Shown piece by piece: positions 35,736 through 44,579 of a DNA stretch of 64,000 nt. Each line of letters starts with the position of its first letter. The stretch's first letter is position 1. Source of the DNA: Chitinophaga ginsengisoli (GTDB lineage Bacteria; Bacteroidota; Bacteroidia; Chitinophagales; Chitinophagaceae). The position numbers were made by a program, and so were the translations under genes. The stretch is taken from contig NZ_PYGK01000017.1 in assembly GCF_003014595.1 (NCBI RefSeq), forward strand, positions 1 to 64,000. The letters are read 5' to 3'. The notes below the pieces were generated by a model, which worked only from the letters and a program-made list of their open reading frames with translations, had not been told where the DNA came from and searched no databases.

Positions 35736-35765
35736 CTAATGATATGATGGCTCCGTCAATTTCGA

Positions 35766-36971
35766 CTAATCTTTCAACTTGTGCAGGAATGAAGACAATT
35801 TAAACAACAGCTCATCCTGTAAACCGGCTCTCAGTTTCGCTTCATCATCCGTAATACCCAGACGACGCATACGCTGATAATAACCGTATGATCCGCCTAT
35901 CAGTTCCAGGCACTCTTCGATCTTTTCCCTGACCTCCGCTTCTTTGCTCTTCTTGTCATATTCTTTCTTGGAAAGGATCTTCTCAACGAAGTAAAAACTG
36001 TCCTTCGTTTCCACCCATTTTCCCTTCGACTGATGCTGTGGTTTATATACTTCCAGATAACAGTTATCCAGGTGTAGTATCTCACCGAATTCAGACTTTA
36101 CATCGATAGATGCCGGCCTTCCTTTCTGCGGACTGGACATCAGTTTCTTAATGAAATGACCGATTTCCACGCCCAGTTCACCACTGTTGGTGAGTATCTG
36201 GTTCAGTTGGGAGAATTCCATCACCATCGTAACGCGGATGTAACGGCTGCCTGATTTCAATTTACCAATGATACTTGGTGTCTGATGTTCATCAAACAGG
36301 ATGTCTTCCACCTGTACCTTACTTACGGTACGGTAATTAGGTGTATACCCTTCAGATGCCGGTGTTGCCTTCTTGCTGGTAGTCCTGGAAACATGCTGTT
36401 TGGCGGCATGCTGCACAAAGTCATCAATGAACCGCAGATCATGTTCTTTCAGACGATGGTAAAGTTCATGCGTATTATAATTGACGATCCTGCTGAGTAA
36501 CAGCACATCATCCCACACATCAGCATATTGTACTTTTTTTATTTCGTCCAGTACATCAGCTGCCACCAGGTTCCTGCGATACAGCAGTTCACCTACCAGG
36601 AAAACGGAGTAGTCATTCACAGGGTACCCCAGTTCCGGCAACAGGTCATAAGGACTTTTCTTCTGTTCCTTTGCCTGGTCCAGCTGTTCCAGGTCAGAAA
36701 CCACCGGGGCCAGCAGATATCTGCGGGCTGCAGTACGTAATTTCTTACTCACATGATCAATCAGATGATCATTCACTTCACGCTGGCTGACAAAATCGTG
36801 CAGGATCTGCACAAAACGCTTGGATGCAGGCAAGCCGAACTGCAGCAGAATATCATTCTCCATGTCCAGCACACTTGCACCACCGGCGTGTTCCTTGCTG
36901 GCTTTAGTTCGCGTCTCCTGCTGCTGACAGCGCTGATAATATTCCTGTAATTTCAGTTTAAGCTTATCCAT
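35766..36971 (-). CDS. Conserved-type hypothetical protein, 401 residues
   Basis: I do not recognise the family. The protein is soluble, strongly charged and mostly helical in its N-terminal half (LKLKLQEYYQRCQQQETRTK at the start). A Thr/Ser/Pro-rich linker near 190-215 is followed by a mixed region with SRYIRVTMVMEFSQLNQIL and a C-terminal helical part. There is no signal peptide or membrane segment. The gene is transcribed alone from a good promoter (37196-37227), with about 220 bases of untranslated leader, and ended by a strong terminator. Confidence 0.8.
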   Translation of the reverse strand: MDKLKLKLQEYYQRCQQQETRTKASKEHAGGASVLDMENDILLQFGLPASKRFVQILHDFVSQREVNDHLIDHVSKKLRTAARRYLLAPVVSDLEQLDQAKEQKKSPYDLLPELGYPVNDYSVFLVGELLYRRNLVAADVLDEIKKVQYADVWDDVLLLSRIVNYNTHELYHRLKEHDLRFIDDFVQHAAKQHVSRTTSKKATPASEGYTPNYRTVSKVQVEDILFDEHQTPSIIGKLKSGSRYIRVTMVMEFSQLNQILTNSGELGVEIGHFIKKLMSSPQKGRPASIDVKSEFGEILHLDNCYLEVYKPQHQSKGKWVETKDSFYFVEKILSKKEYDKKSKEAEVREKIEECLELIGGSYGYYQRMRRLGITDDEAKLRAGLQDELLFKLSSFLHKLKD

Positions 36972-37195
36972 ATATTTATCTTATTAAATCGTTTCTTTCT
37001 CTTAAAAACAGTCTTCTCATACCATTCCGGGCCATTCAACCGGCCTTTCCAGGTATAAAAATCCTCTCTCCGCTTTGGGAACACGCCGTAAAATGCCTGA
37101 AAAAAGACATGCCGACGCCCTCAACAGCGAATGCAATTGCTTGTTTTACAATAAGTTATTCAATGGGAGTAGTATAGCGATCTAATGGGAGAATG

Positions 37196-37227
37196 CAAAG
37201 ATACAATTTTTGAAAGTTTCGTCCCAA
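37196..37227 (-). promoter_or_regulatory. Promoter (TTG, 21-base spacer, TATCTTTG) with long leader
   Basis: On the minus strand TTG (37227-37225) and TATCTTTG (37203-37196) are separated by 21 bases, a good consensus promoter. Transcription would start near 37190, leaving about 220 untranslated bases before the 401-residue gene. The leader can encode a 24-codon peptide starting MSFFRHFTAC; this is unproven. Confidence 0.6.
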
Positions 37228-37258
37228 CCTGCTCTGTAATCTAATTGTAAAGCGCTGC

Positions 37259-37927
37259 TCATTGCAGCACTGTTTTGGCCTTTTCCCAGAGAGCCAACCG
37301 GTCGTCATACCCGTTTAGCCCGCCATTAATACAGATAGTCAGCCACTGAAATTTACTGTACAGTTTGTTTTTATACATAGTTGTCCAGTTATCAGGCTGA
37401 TCGGCTATGGTGTTCAACGTTTTATACACCGTCCAGAACCAGCAGGCAGACGCGACGGCATATTGAGGCGTGGCCAGCAGGTCAGGTGCATCCTGGAAAG
37501 TGGTGCTGTTACCCGTCAGAGCCTTACCGCAGTCATCATAGCTGGACCTGCCAGTCAGCTGGATCAGTCCCCGTCCCCGGAATCGCCATCCATCCCCGCT
37601 GGCCTCAGATCCGTTTCCAAGGCGATTGGCGTACACTTTATTGGCGATCTTGTCAGGTTTGCCCGCATACTGCTGGGCAACAACCAGCGTAGGGAAATAT
37701 TTCGGGAATACGGCTACCAAACGGTCGGCCCGGTAATTCAGGTTTTCAGTTACCACACTGAACTGCCCGCTTTCATGCCCCAGCTGCGCCAGAAAGGCGG
37801 CCGCTCTTACAGGTGTATCAATATGGTAAACAGGCATGGCCTGGTTCAGATATGGCAAATATGCCTCGGTGTTCTGGGATTTGGCTTGCGGCATAATAGC
37901 CAGCAGCTGCTCATTGGTGATCATCAT
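37259..37927 (-). CDS. Glycoside hydrolase family 19 (chitinase/endolysin-like)
   Basis: The protein of 222 residues is a single GH19 catalytic domain. The two acidic residues are Glu52 in GHESGQFS and Glu61 in ENLNYRADRL. FRGRGLIQLTGRSSYDDCG marks the substrate cleft. The family cleaves chitin or, in phage and bacterial lysin-type members, peptidoglycan. No signal peptide is present, so export would need another route, or it acts inside the cell. No phage genes surround it. A -7 box TACCTTTG lies 35 bases upstream. Confidence 0.85.
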   Translation of the reverse strand: MMITNEQLLAIMPQAKSQNTEAYLPYLNQAMPVYHIDTPVRAAAFLAQLGHESGQFSVVTENLNYRADRLVAVFPKYFPTLVVAQQYAGKPDKIANKVYANRLGNGSEASGDGWRFRGRGLIQLTGRSSYDDCGKALTGNSTTFQDAPDLLATPQYAVASACWFWTVYKTLNTIADQPDNWTTMYKNKLYSKFQWLTICINGGLNGYDDRLALWEKAKTVLQ

Positions 37928-37961
37928 AGGGGTATTAATATTGAGATTGAGATTAACAATA

Positions 37962-37969
37962 CAAAGGTA
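37962..37969 (-). promoter_or_regulatory. -7 box (TACCTTTG) for the GH19 gene
   Basis: An exact TAnnTTTG match on the minus strand. A TTG lies 24 bases further upstream, slightly longer than usual. Confidence 0.45.
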
Positions 37970-38140
37970 AGATTAAACATACTCTTCCGGCATCAATTCA
38001 GCCGCCTTCAACTTTTTTTTGAAAGGTTAATTTCATACAACGTTCCAGAGTTAGGCCGCAGCCGTACATTTCGGCTGCGGCATCTGAATGCGGTATAGTA
38101 TTTGGACTTTAACAACCGATAACATTTAAAATCTTGAGTT

Positions 38141-38671
38141 ATGCAGATACTATCCAACACGGCCACCAATTCAAGGCTGGAAGAATTTTTCGTTACCATG
38201 TTACAGGAAATTTACTGGTCAGAAATAAACCTCGTAAACGTCCTTTCAACGATGACCGGCGCCGCCACTAATGATGAACTGATACAGGCATTTGATCAAC
38301 ACCGGCAGCAGACAGAAGAACATGTAAAAATAGTAGAACGCGCATTCGGTGTACTGGGTATACCAGCGCAAGCAGAACCCAGTGCAGGATTACAGGGATT
38401 ATTCGATGAAGGCTGGCAGGTAATAGATGAAACCGAAGAGGGCTCTGCCCAGAGAGATGTAGCGCTGATCATTGCCGCGCAGAAAGTAGAACACTATGAA
38501 ATTGCCTGCTATGGAAGCCTCGTAACACTGGCAGGTACCTTGGGTGAAATAGAAATAGCGGATATGCTGAGGGCTGTATTGACAGAGGAAAAAGAAACAG
38601 ATGCTACACTGACCATTATTGCAGAAAGCAAGATCAACGCACAGGCCAGTGAAGAACCTGTTGAACATTAA
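38141..38671 (+). CDS. DUF892 ferritin-like protein (YciE/YciF family)
   Basis: The protein of 176 residues starts at ATG 38141. It has a four-helix ferritin-like fold with QEIYWSEINLVNVL, HRQQTEEHVKIVERAF, and AAQKVEHYEIACYGSLVTLA carrying the Glu/His metal ligands. YciF-type proteins are stress-induced, with a predicted di-iron site and unclear function. It stands alone, followed by a hairpin (38707-38745). Confidence 0.85.
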   Translation: MQILSNTATNSRLEEFFVTMLQEIYWSEINLVNVLSTMTGAATNDELIQAFDQHRQQTEEHVKIVERAFGVLGIPAQAEPSAGLQGLFDEGWQVIDETEEGSAQRDVALIIAAQKVEHYEIACYGSLVTLAGTLGEIEIADMLRAVLTEEKETDATLTIIAESKINAQASEEPVEH

Positions 38672-38706
38672 GAACGAAAGTGCAGGAATGCAAACAGCAA
38701 TAAAAT

Positions 38707-38745
38707 GGGCTGTACAGGACGGTTTCCCAATCCTGTCAGCCCTTT
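38707..38745 (+). terminator. Intrinsic terminator
   Basis: GGGCTGTACAGGA pairs with TCCTGTCAGCCC apart from one bulged base, followed by TTTGTTATT. It lies 36 bases past the DUF892 stop. Confidence 0.75.
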
Positions 38746-38767
38746 GTTATTAAAGCATGCATAACAC

Positions 38768-39229
38768 TCACAATCCGTTTTTGGGATAACGCCCCATCAG
38801 CACTCCTTCCGCTATAATATGTCCCTGCATTGCCTGTTGCAAGGCAGCTTTATCTGCTCCGTTTTCTAATTCCAGTTTCGTATCAAGCGCGTAAATGTGA
38901 AAGTAATAACGGTGAATACCTGACGGCGGACAAGGGCCATAATACCCTGTTTTACCGCTTCCATTCTTTCCACAGACACCCGGTATAGTATCACATCCGA
39001 TGAGATTTGTAGGTGGAATATCCCATACTACCCAATGGTCAAAAGTGCCTTTAGGCGCATCAGGATCTTCAGCAATAATAGCCAGTGTTCTGGTACCCAC
39101 CGGTATCTGATCTATCTGCAGTGGTGGATTTACGTCCTCTCCCTCGCAGGTATATTTCGAAGGAATAACACCTTCATGATCAAAGGCAGTACTTGATATT
39201 TTAAGACTGCCTGTTGCTTTGCTTTCCAT
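38768..39229 (-). CDS. PEBP family protein (YbhB/YbcL-like)
   Basis: About 153 residues from ATG 39229 (MESKATGSLKISS). An upstream in-frame ATG at 39289 would add an unlikely N-terminus. The phosphatidylethanolamine-binding fold is shown by GEDVNPPLQIDQIP, the anion-site motif EDPDAPKGTFDHWVVWDIPP and GPCPPSGIHRYYFHIYALD. Bacterial members are cytoplasmic or periplasmic with unclear ligands. It is placed next to a NUDIX gene on the same strand. Confidence 0.88.
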   Translation of the reverse strand: MESKATGSLKISSTAFDHEGVIPSKYTCEGEDVNPPLQIDQIPVGTRTLAIIAEDPDAPKGTFDHWVVWDIPPTNLIGCDTIPGVCGKNGSGKTGYYGPCPPSGIHRYYFHIYALDTKLELENGADKAALQQAMQGHIIAEGVLMGRYPKNGL

Positions 39230-39346
39230 ATCGATAAGGACCGAAAAATCAAGCCAGAACCTGGTAGTTTCAGAAAAGGTCAAAAACACTCTTGCGCGGG
39301 GGTAAATTGCTACAGAAATAAAATGGTGATGGGGATGTTGTAGAAA

Positions 39347-39808
39347 CTATTCATCAATGCGTTTTATCAGTTCGTCAATGAAACCTGCCTGTCTTTCATT
39401 GATCTTTTCACGGGCCATATCAACAGGAAACCAGGCTGCCCGGTCTATCTCCGGAAAGGACCTCATCTTACCAGAATGCGGTGGCCATTCCATCTCGAAC
39501 TCGTTACTTACAATACTGTCCGCATCAAGGTCGCCCGCTACCGCCCAGCAATGCACGGTTTTATGTCCCTTCTGCCGGATGGTAGACAGCTGCATGAAAT
39601 CGCCTGAAGGCCGGTATCCTGTCTCCTCTTCAAACTCCCGGATAGCCGCCTGTAAAGGCGCTTCCCCCTCCTCGTATTCCCCTTTAGGTACCGACCAGCT
39701 GCCCGCATCTTTCTTTGCCCAGAAAGGTCCTCCGGGATGCGCCAGGAAGACTTCCAGCTGTTCGTCTTTTCTCCTGTAAAGTAATATGCCTGCACTTTGT
39801 TTTGCCAT
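39347..39808 (-). CDS. NUDIX hydrolase
   Basis: About 153 residues from ATG 39808 (MAKQSAGILLYRR). An upstream ATG at 39847 is less likely because it adds no domain. The NUDIX box (residues about 53-75, beginning GEYEEGE and ending REFEEETGY) has all conserved positions, so the enzyme should hydrolyse a nucleoside diphosphate linked to another group. LYRRKDEQLEVFLAHPGGPF suggests the MutT/DUF4916-like branch that handles diadenosine or sugar nucleotides. Substrate not assigned. Confidence 0.9.
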   Translation of the reverse strand: MAKQSAGILLYRRKDEQLEVFLAHPGGPFWAKKDAGSWSVPKGEYEEGEAPLQAAIREFEEETGYRPSGDFMQLSTIRQKGHKTVHCWAVAGDLDADSIVSNEFEMEWPPHSGKMRSFPEIDRAAWFPVDMAREKINERQAGFIDELIKRIDE

Positions 39809-39980
39809 ACTTAAAGTTAATATTGCAATTCTGGTTCCGGTCAGCAACCTTCTTCTATTTTTCTATGTTATTCATATTGAGTCAGATAATCAACAGCGCA
39901 TATTAAAACTTCGTTTTTTCAATAGTAGTCGCTTCGCAGGACTAAAAATTAAGCTATCTTGGACATCTCATGATTGTAGC

Positions 39981-41351
39981 ATGATCGCAGCAGCCCTTTT
40001 ATATTTGGTTGTTAGTTATTCCACAGAAATCAGACTAACCCCAACCCCAGTCAGTAATATGCATATTTCCGCCTCAACGGATACCGTTGACGCGTCTGCC
40101 AGAGAATATACCCTGGTTCCCGACAAACAGGGAAGGCTCAATATTGACAATTCAAGGAACACTTACCGCCCTGGAGATATACTAAACCTCAAAGGCAATT
40201 TTAAGTCCATCTTCATTTTTAATATGAGCGGCACTGCGAAGCGGCCTATCATCATCCGTAACTATCGCAATACCGTCGTGAAAATTGGTGAGCCGGACTG
40301 GAACGGAGGCGGCAATTCCTCCGCCTGTGAGTTCTCTAATTGCCATTATATCCGTTTTGGCAGCCAGTCAGACCGGAACATGATCATCATCAATGGCTCT
40401 ACGCAGGCAGCCAGAGAGGCCTATCAGGACCTGCATATAGGTAATAAGTCAGACAACCTGGAGATCTGTTTTCTAACCATTATGAACGGCGGAAATGGCA
40501 TTGTAGCGAAGACCGACCCCGTAAAAGGAGATCGCAGCACCGTCTATCCCAACCTGGTGATCTATAACCTGCAGATCCATGACCTGACCGTTACAGGTAC
40601 GAAGAATGAAGCCATGTATATCGGTCATACCGCTACTTATTGGGACCATACATTGAATCAGCCTTACTATGGCTCCCCTTCAAAATTTACCGCCGGCCAC
40701 GATTACATACAACCAGCCAAATGGCAGAACGTGAAGATCTACAATAACCTGGTCAGCAATATCGGTCTGGATGGTATACAGACTGCTGCTATCGACGGAC
40801 TGGAGATCTTCAACAATGAAGTGACCCAATGGGGAACACAACGCAATGCCGCACACAACGGAGGCATTCTCATTGGCGGCCGTACTACCAATACAAATAC
40901 GCATGACAATTACGTCCATGATGGTTGGGGAGAGTTCTGCCAGTTCTATGGATCAGGAGAAAACAGGGCAACCCATGTTATTAGTAATAACCTCTTTACC
41001 GACAACCAGGGCGATGGTATCAGTATGAGAGGGACCGACAATGCCATTGTGCGTATTACCAACAATACAGTAGCCTGTACCAAAGGCAACAGTCTGCGTA
41101 TTAACGGATACACAGGTATGAAAGGTAAACAGATTGTTAATGCCAATGCATTAATTGCTCCCAATGGCGGCAATGGTATCAACATCCGAAACTATGTCTA
41201 TGTAGAAGAGGGCGGAGACGCCATAGAAGGTGCTGGAAATGAAGAGAATAAAAAGTTTAAGACCCCCCGGGAAGCCGGTGTGAATACCGCGGAATACTAT
41301 TGTCCCCAACAAGGCTCATCCATTGGAAATGCCGGTTATAGAAGAAAATAG
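39981..41351 (+). CDS. Secreted right-handed beta-helix (pectate-lyase-like) protein
   Basis: About 456 residues from ATG 39981, which gives a hydrophobic N-terminal signal (MIAAALLYLVVSYS). The frame extends upstream to 39786 but would overlap the divergent NUDIX gene. The body consists of repeated short strands ending in N or D (MYIGHTATYWDH, VKIYNNLVSNIGLDGIQTA, ISNNLFTDNQGDGISMRG), the pattern of a parallel beta-helix. Members cleave or bind polysaccharides. No catalytic residues are certain, so substrate and activity are open. Confidence 0.75.
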   Translation: MIAAALLYLVVSYSTEIRLTPTPVSNMHISASTDTVDASAREYTLVPDKQGRLNIDNSRNTYRPGDILNLKGNFKSIFIFNMSGTAKRPIIIRNYRNTVVKIGEPDWNGGGNSSACEFSNCHYIRFGSQSDRNMIIINGSTQAAREAYQDLHIGNKSDNLEICFLTIMNGGNGIVAKTDPVKGDRSTVYPNLVIYNLQIHDLTVTGTKNEAMYIGHTATYWDHTLNQPYYGSPSKFTAGHDYIQPAKWQNVKIYNNLVSNIGLDGIQTAAIDGLEIFNNEVTQWGTQRNAAHNGGILIGGRTTNTNTHDNYVHDGWGEFCQFYGSGENRATHVISNNLFTDNQGDGISMRGTDNAIVRITNNTVACTKGNSLRINGYTGMKGKQIVNANALIAPNGGNGINIRNYVYVEEGGDAIEGAGNEENKKFKTPREAGVNTAEYYCPQQGSSIGNAGYRRK

Positions 41352-41397
41352 ACTGCCCCCTCATTTCATATAACGTTAAATATCCATTAAAAAATTA

Positions 41398-41430
41398 TTT
41401 GCTTACTAAAAAAAAAGAGATATATCTTTG
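41398..41430 (+). promoter_or_regulatory. Promoter of the collar-adhesin operon
   Basis: TTTG (41398-41401), a 21-base spacer and TATCTTTG (41423-41430) match the Bacteroidota consensus well. Transcription would start near 41436, about 147 bases before the first gene. It probably drives all five genes to 54190, since no terminator appears before 54209. Confidence 0.65.
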
Positions 41431-41582
41431 TTCCCAGCATTTTTGTAATCGAGTTTTAACCCTGATCTTTTGAAAACCGCACGACCATAACGTAATATTT
41501 CTGTCTTTTAGAGGGGACACTTTACATCTGTTTTTTGGAGCCTACTTTATTGTTACGATACCAAACTTAGGAATCATTCCTT

Positions 41583-42773
41583 ATGCATATACAGAGCAGA
41601 AGGCATTTCTTAAAGAATGCCGCTATTTTATCCCCTGTACTCACCTTTTTCCCGTCCTATCTGACGGCCGGAAAAGGGTCGAAGTTTCGTATCGCCTTCA
41701 TTGGTACTGGCATGTGGGGACAGCAGTACCTGAAGCAAGCACTCCAACACAAGGATCTGGATGTAAGAGCAATTGCTGAGACCAATTCGGCTGCCATTAG
41801 CCAGTGCCTGGACTTATTCAGCCAGGCGGGTCGCCAACATCCAGACATCTACCGGGACAATTACCAGACCTTACTCGACCGCCAGGACATTGACGCTGTT
41901 ATTATTGCGGCCCCCTGGCATCAGCACTACAGTATTGCCAAAGCAGCCCTGCTAGCCGGTAAACATGTGGCCTGTGGCTCGGTAATGGGGACTACCCTTG
42001 AAGAGCACCAGGACATTGTTCGTATCAGTGAGCAGACGCGTTGTCAGTACTTTACGTTGGAGGAGCACAGTTACCGTCCTGACCTGATGGCCATTACCAA
42101 TATGGCACAGGAAGGCGTATTTGGAGAACTGCAATCCATACATGCCGGCGCGAGCCCTCATGTATTGCCGGCCGAACAAGACAAGGATGCCCTGTCCTAC
42201 CCTGTTTATTCAGCGGCAGCAGTTGCCAGGTTACTGAACCTGAAAGAGAATACTTATGTATCCCTGCAGGTAGTACAGCAAAAACAGCAATACGCGATCA
42301 GCAAACCATGTCCTAAAAAGGGGCATACCCGTTTGTTCTTTACTTCAGGAGATATCAGCTCAATTTGCCTTACCACCCAACAGGGACAAAAGGTATGGCT
42401 GCAAATGGATGCCGGAAAAGCACAACCTGTTTCCACCGGGTTCCATGTGAACGGCAGTAACGGCTCCTGGGTAGATCTTTTCAACCGCATTTATCTGGAA
42501 GAAAATAACCCTGTTAACCAGGTTTGGGAACCAGGCAAACCATACATCAATCAATATGCACAGGTCGTAAACCTACCACGTTACAAACAAGTAGAAGACG
42601 GCAATGGCTATGCAATGGCGCTGCAGGAATTTGTGGGTGTGATGCAACAGCGTAACGAGCTGTCTGTATACGCAGCTGCTACCAATAGCATTATAACGCC
42701 AATGGCTGCACTCTCTGCACAACGGAACGGAGCAACTGTGCAATTCCCTCAGTTTAGAAACCCGATTATATAA
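41583..42773 (+). CDS. Gfo/Idh/MocA-family protein, GH109-like, Tat signal
   Basis: The protein of 396 residues starts with a twin-arginine-like signal (SRRHFLKNAAI). A Rossmann domain with FIGTGMWGQQYL and a C-terminal alpha/beta part follow. The usual catalytic EKP motif is replaced by ACGSVMGTTLEEH, close to the region where GH109 glycosidases have VPAA. The segments RISEQTRCQYFTLEEHSY and VFGELQSIHAGASPH also recall GH109. These use bound NAD to cleave glycosides. It is the first gene of the operon. The enzyme class is inference. Confidence 0.75.
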   Translation: MHIQSRRHFLKNAAILSPVLTFFPSYLTAGKGSKFRIAFIGTGMWGQQYLKQALQHKDLDVRAIAETNSAAISQCLDLFSQAGRQHPDIYRDNYQTLLDRQDIDAVIIAAPWHQHYSIAKAALLAGKHVACGSVMGTTLEEHQDIVRISEQTRCQYFTLEEHSYRPDLMAITNMAQEGVFGELQSIHAGASPHVLPAEQDKDALSYPVYSAAAVARLLNLKENTYVSLQVVQQKQQYAISKPCPKKGHTRLFFTSGDISSICLTTQQGQKVWLQMDAGKAQPVSTGFHVNGSNGSWVDLFNRIYLEENNPVNQVWEPGKPYINQYAQVVNLPRYKQVEDGNGYAMALQEFVGVMQQRNELSVYAAATNSIITPMAALSAQRNGATVQFPQFRNPII

Positions 42774-42800
42774 TTTAAACACTACATTAAAACTGGATCT

Positions 42801-43397
42801 ATGGACACACCGTTATTAGCCGCGATTATTCTATTTGCCGGTAATTTCGCACCAAGAAGCTGGGCTTTTTGCTGGGGGCAGATCCTGAGCATTGCTCAGA
42901 ACACGGCATTGTTCTCTCTGTTAGGCACTACCTACGGAGGTAACGGACAAGTAACCTTCGGCCTACCTGACCTGAGAGGCCGTTTCCCACTGGGTGCCGG
43001 ACAAGGTCCCGGATTACCTAACATTAACCTGGGTGAAATTGCTGGTACGCCTACCACCACCCTGCTGATCACCAATATGCCTGCGCACAATCACACCGGT
43101 ACTATTGCATCAGCTTCAGTGGCTCAGGCTGCAACTGCTGCTGCAGGTACAACTGCTACTCCTAGTTCTACTGTTGTGCCAGCCGTACTGCCAACTATCG
43201 GAGGCGGCCCAAGTGCACAGCCAATCAAAGGTTATGGTGTTCCTGACAGCACTACCTTCCTGGCGCCTACTACAAACGTAACAGGTACTGTAAACATCGG
43301 TATTGCAGGTGGCAGCCAGCCATTCAGCATCATGAACCCTTACCTGGGTATGAACTACATCATTGGCCTTGAAGGTATTTATCCTAGCCGTAACTAA
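42801..43397 (+). CDS. Phage-tail-collar (MdpB-like) protein
   Basis: The protein of 198 residues has the tail-collar pattern WGQILSIAQNTALFSLLG, TYGGNGQVTFGLPDLRGR and the final PYLGMNYIIGLEGIYPS. The middle is Ala/Thr/Gly-rich. Microcystin-dependent-protein relatives occur in many bacteria outside prophages, as possible surface or structural proteins. There are no other tail genes here, so this is not a prophage part. It lies 27 bases after the oxidoreductase gene and nine before the next gene. Confidence 0.85.
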   Translation: MDTPLLAAIILFAGNFAPRSWAFCWGQILSIAQNTALFSLLGTTYGGNGQVTFGLPDLRGRFPLGAGQGPGLPNINLGEIAGTPTTTLLITNMPAHNHTGTIASASVAQAATAAAGTTATPSSTVVPAVLPTIGGGPSAQPIKGYGVPDSTTFLAPTTNVTGTVNIGIAGGSQPFSIMNPYLGMNYIIGLEGIYPSRN

Positions 43398-43406
43398 TAA
43401 ACTTTT

Positions 43407-44570
43407 ATGCAATCAGCGCTTACCATTGGGTTCCTTACTCCTTATTCCGGTGTATATCCTGCCTATTCTGCTCACCTGGTAACAGGTTGGCTGCTGGGTA
43501 TGGGCTTAGATCCCGTGCGGCAGAGAACAGTGCAATTTACATCAGAGTATACCCATATGGGAGGCGCTGGTGCTTCTGTTGACGCTGCCCGTAAACTGCT
43601 TTTCTTTAACAACGTTGACATACTATCTGGTCTCATCAGTTATAAGATAGCACCGGATATTATCCCTTTAGTGGAGAATACGAAAAGACCAGCGTTCTTT
43701 TTTGACATGGGTGAATATATTCCCCATTTCCCTTACCTCAGTCCTGATGTATTCTATGCCTCACACCAGTTGTGGCAATCTGAGTATGCATTGGGAAAGT
43801 GGGCTCACAGCCATTTTGGGGATGGGGGTCATATGATCATGCCAGTGTATGAAGCTGGCTATCACCTGCATAGTGCATTTAAAGAAGGCGTTACCGCGGC
43901 CGGCAGTACACAGATAAGTTTTACGGTGTTATCGCACAATGAGAATGATCCCAGGAGAATGGAGCTGGACGGACTCTTTACAACCCTCGCCAAAGATCCC
44001 CCACCATATGTCCATGCCATCTTCGCTGGTAGCATGGGTACACGTTTCCTTGAAAAATGGATACAAAGTGGCTTTCATAAAAAAATCCCACTACTGATCA
44101 ACGAAACGATGGCATATGATGACGTACTGGAAGATATTAAACATATAGATTTGGAAATTTATACGTCCATGATGTGGATGCGTGAAGACCAGCGTAAAGC
44201 GAATCAGCAATTTGTAAAGAAGTTTGAAAGCACGGCTCAACAACCGGCCAATATCTACGCATTAATGGGATATGAGGCTGGCTTAATGTGGCGGGAATTG
44301 TTACCCTACGCTAAGAAAAAAGACTGGGATGCCGTAAAACAGCAACTCCGTACTGGCGTTATAGATGGCCCCAGAGGTCAGAAAAACTTTTACCCGGCTT
44401 CAGGATTTGCCCTGCCAACAGCCAACATTCTCAGGATCAGTACAACTGGTAATAAAATAAACAAATTAATTCTTGATCAGGGAGCAGGAATGCGCTATGA
44501 TGCGAAGGAATTTGAAATGATTCACAACGAATCTATGTCCGGTTGGCAAAACCCTTTTCTCTGCATTTAA
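43407..44570 (+). CDS. Periplasmic-binding-fold (type I) protein without signal peptide
   Basis: The protein of 387 residues reads like a branched-chain amino-acid type substrate-binding protein (Peripla_BP_6). It opens with LTIGFLTPYSGVYPAYSAHLVTGW and has GASVDAARKLLFFNNVDILSGL and YALMGYEAGLMWRELLPYAKKK. There is no signal peptide or lipobox and no transporter genes are nearby. The start at 43407 fits, since the preceding gene ends ten bases earlier. It may bind a small ligand in the cytoplasm or be carried out by another route. Role unknown. Confidence 0.75.
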   Translation: MQSALTIGFLTPYSGVYPAYSAHLVTGWLLGMGLDPVRQRTVQFTSEYTHMGGAGASVDAARKLLFFNNVDILSGLISYKIAPDIIPLVENTKRPAFFFDMGEYIPHFPYLSPDVFYASHQLWQSEYALGKWAHSHFGDGGHMIMPVYEAGYHLHSAFKEGVTAAGSTQISFTVLSHNENDPRRMELDGLFTTLAKDPPPYVHAIFAGSMGTRFLEKWIQSGFHKKIPLLINETMAYDDVLEDIKHIDLEIYTSMMWMREDQRKANQQFVKKFESTAQQPANIYALMGYEAGLMWRELLPYAKKKDWDAVKQQLRTGVIDGPRGQKNFYPASGFALPTANILRISTTGNKINKLILDQGAGMRYDAKEFEMIHNESMSGWQNPFLCI

Positions 44571-44579
44571 CAGTTTTAT

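Larger units (their letters stand above)
34872..35765. other. Long intergenic region with regulatory repeats
   Basis: About 890 bases without a convincing protein gene. A 114-codon ORF starting at 34861 begins inside the upstream terminator and has no recognisable features. The region holds an isolated -7 box (TATCTTTG, 34922-34929), the phased TTAAC repeats with a promoter (35367-35434), a candidate structured RNA (from about 35440) and a terminator (35701-35730). Confidence 0.7.

Noticed and set aside
42801..43397. A prophage or contractile injection system
   Set aside because: Only a collar-type protein is present; there are no sheath, tube, baseplate or capsid genes in the window.
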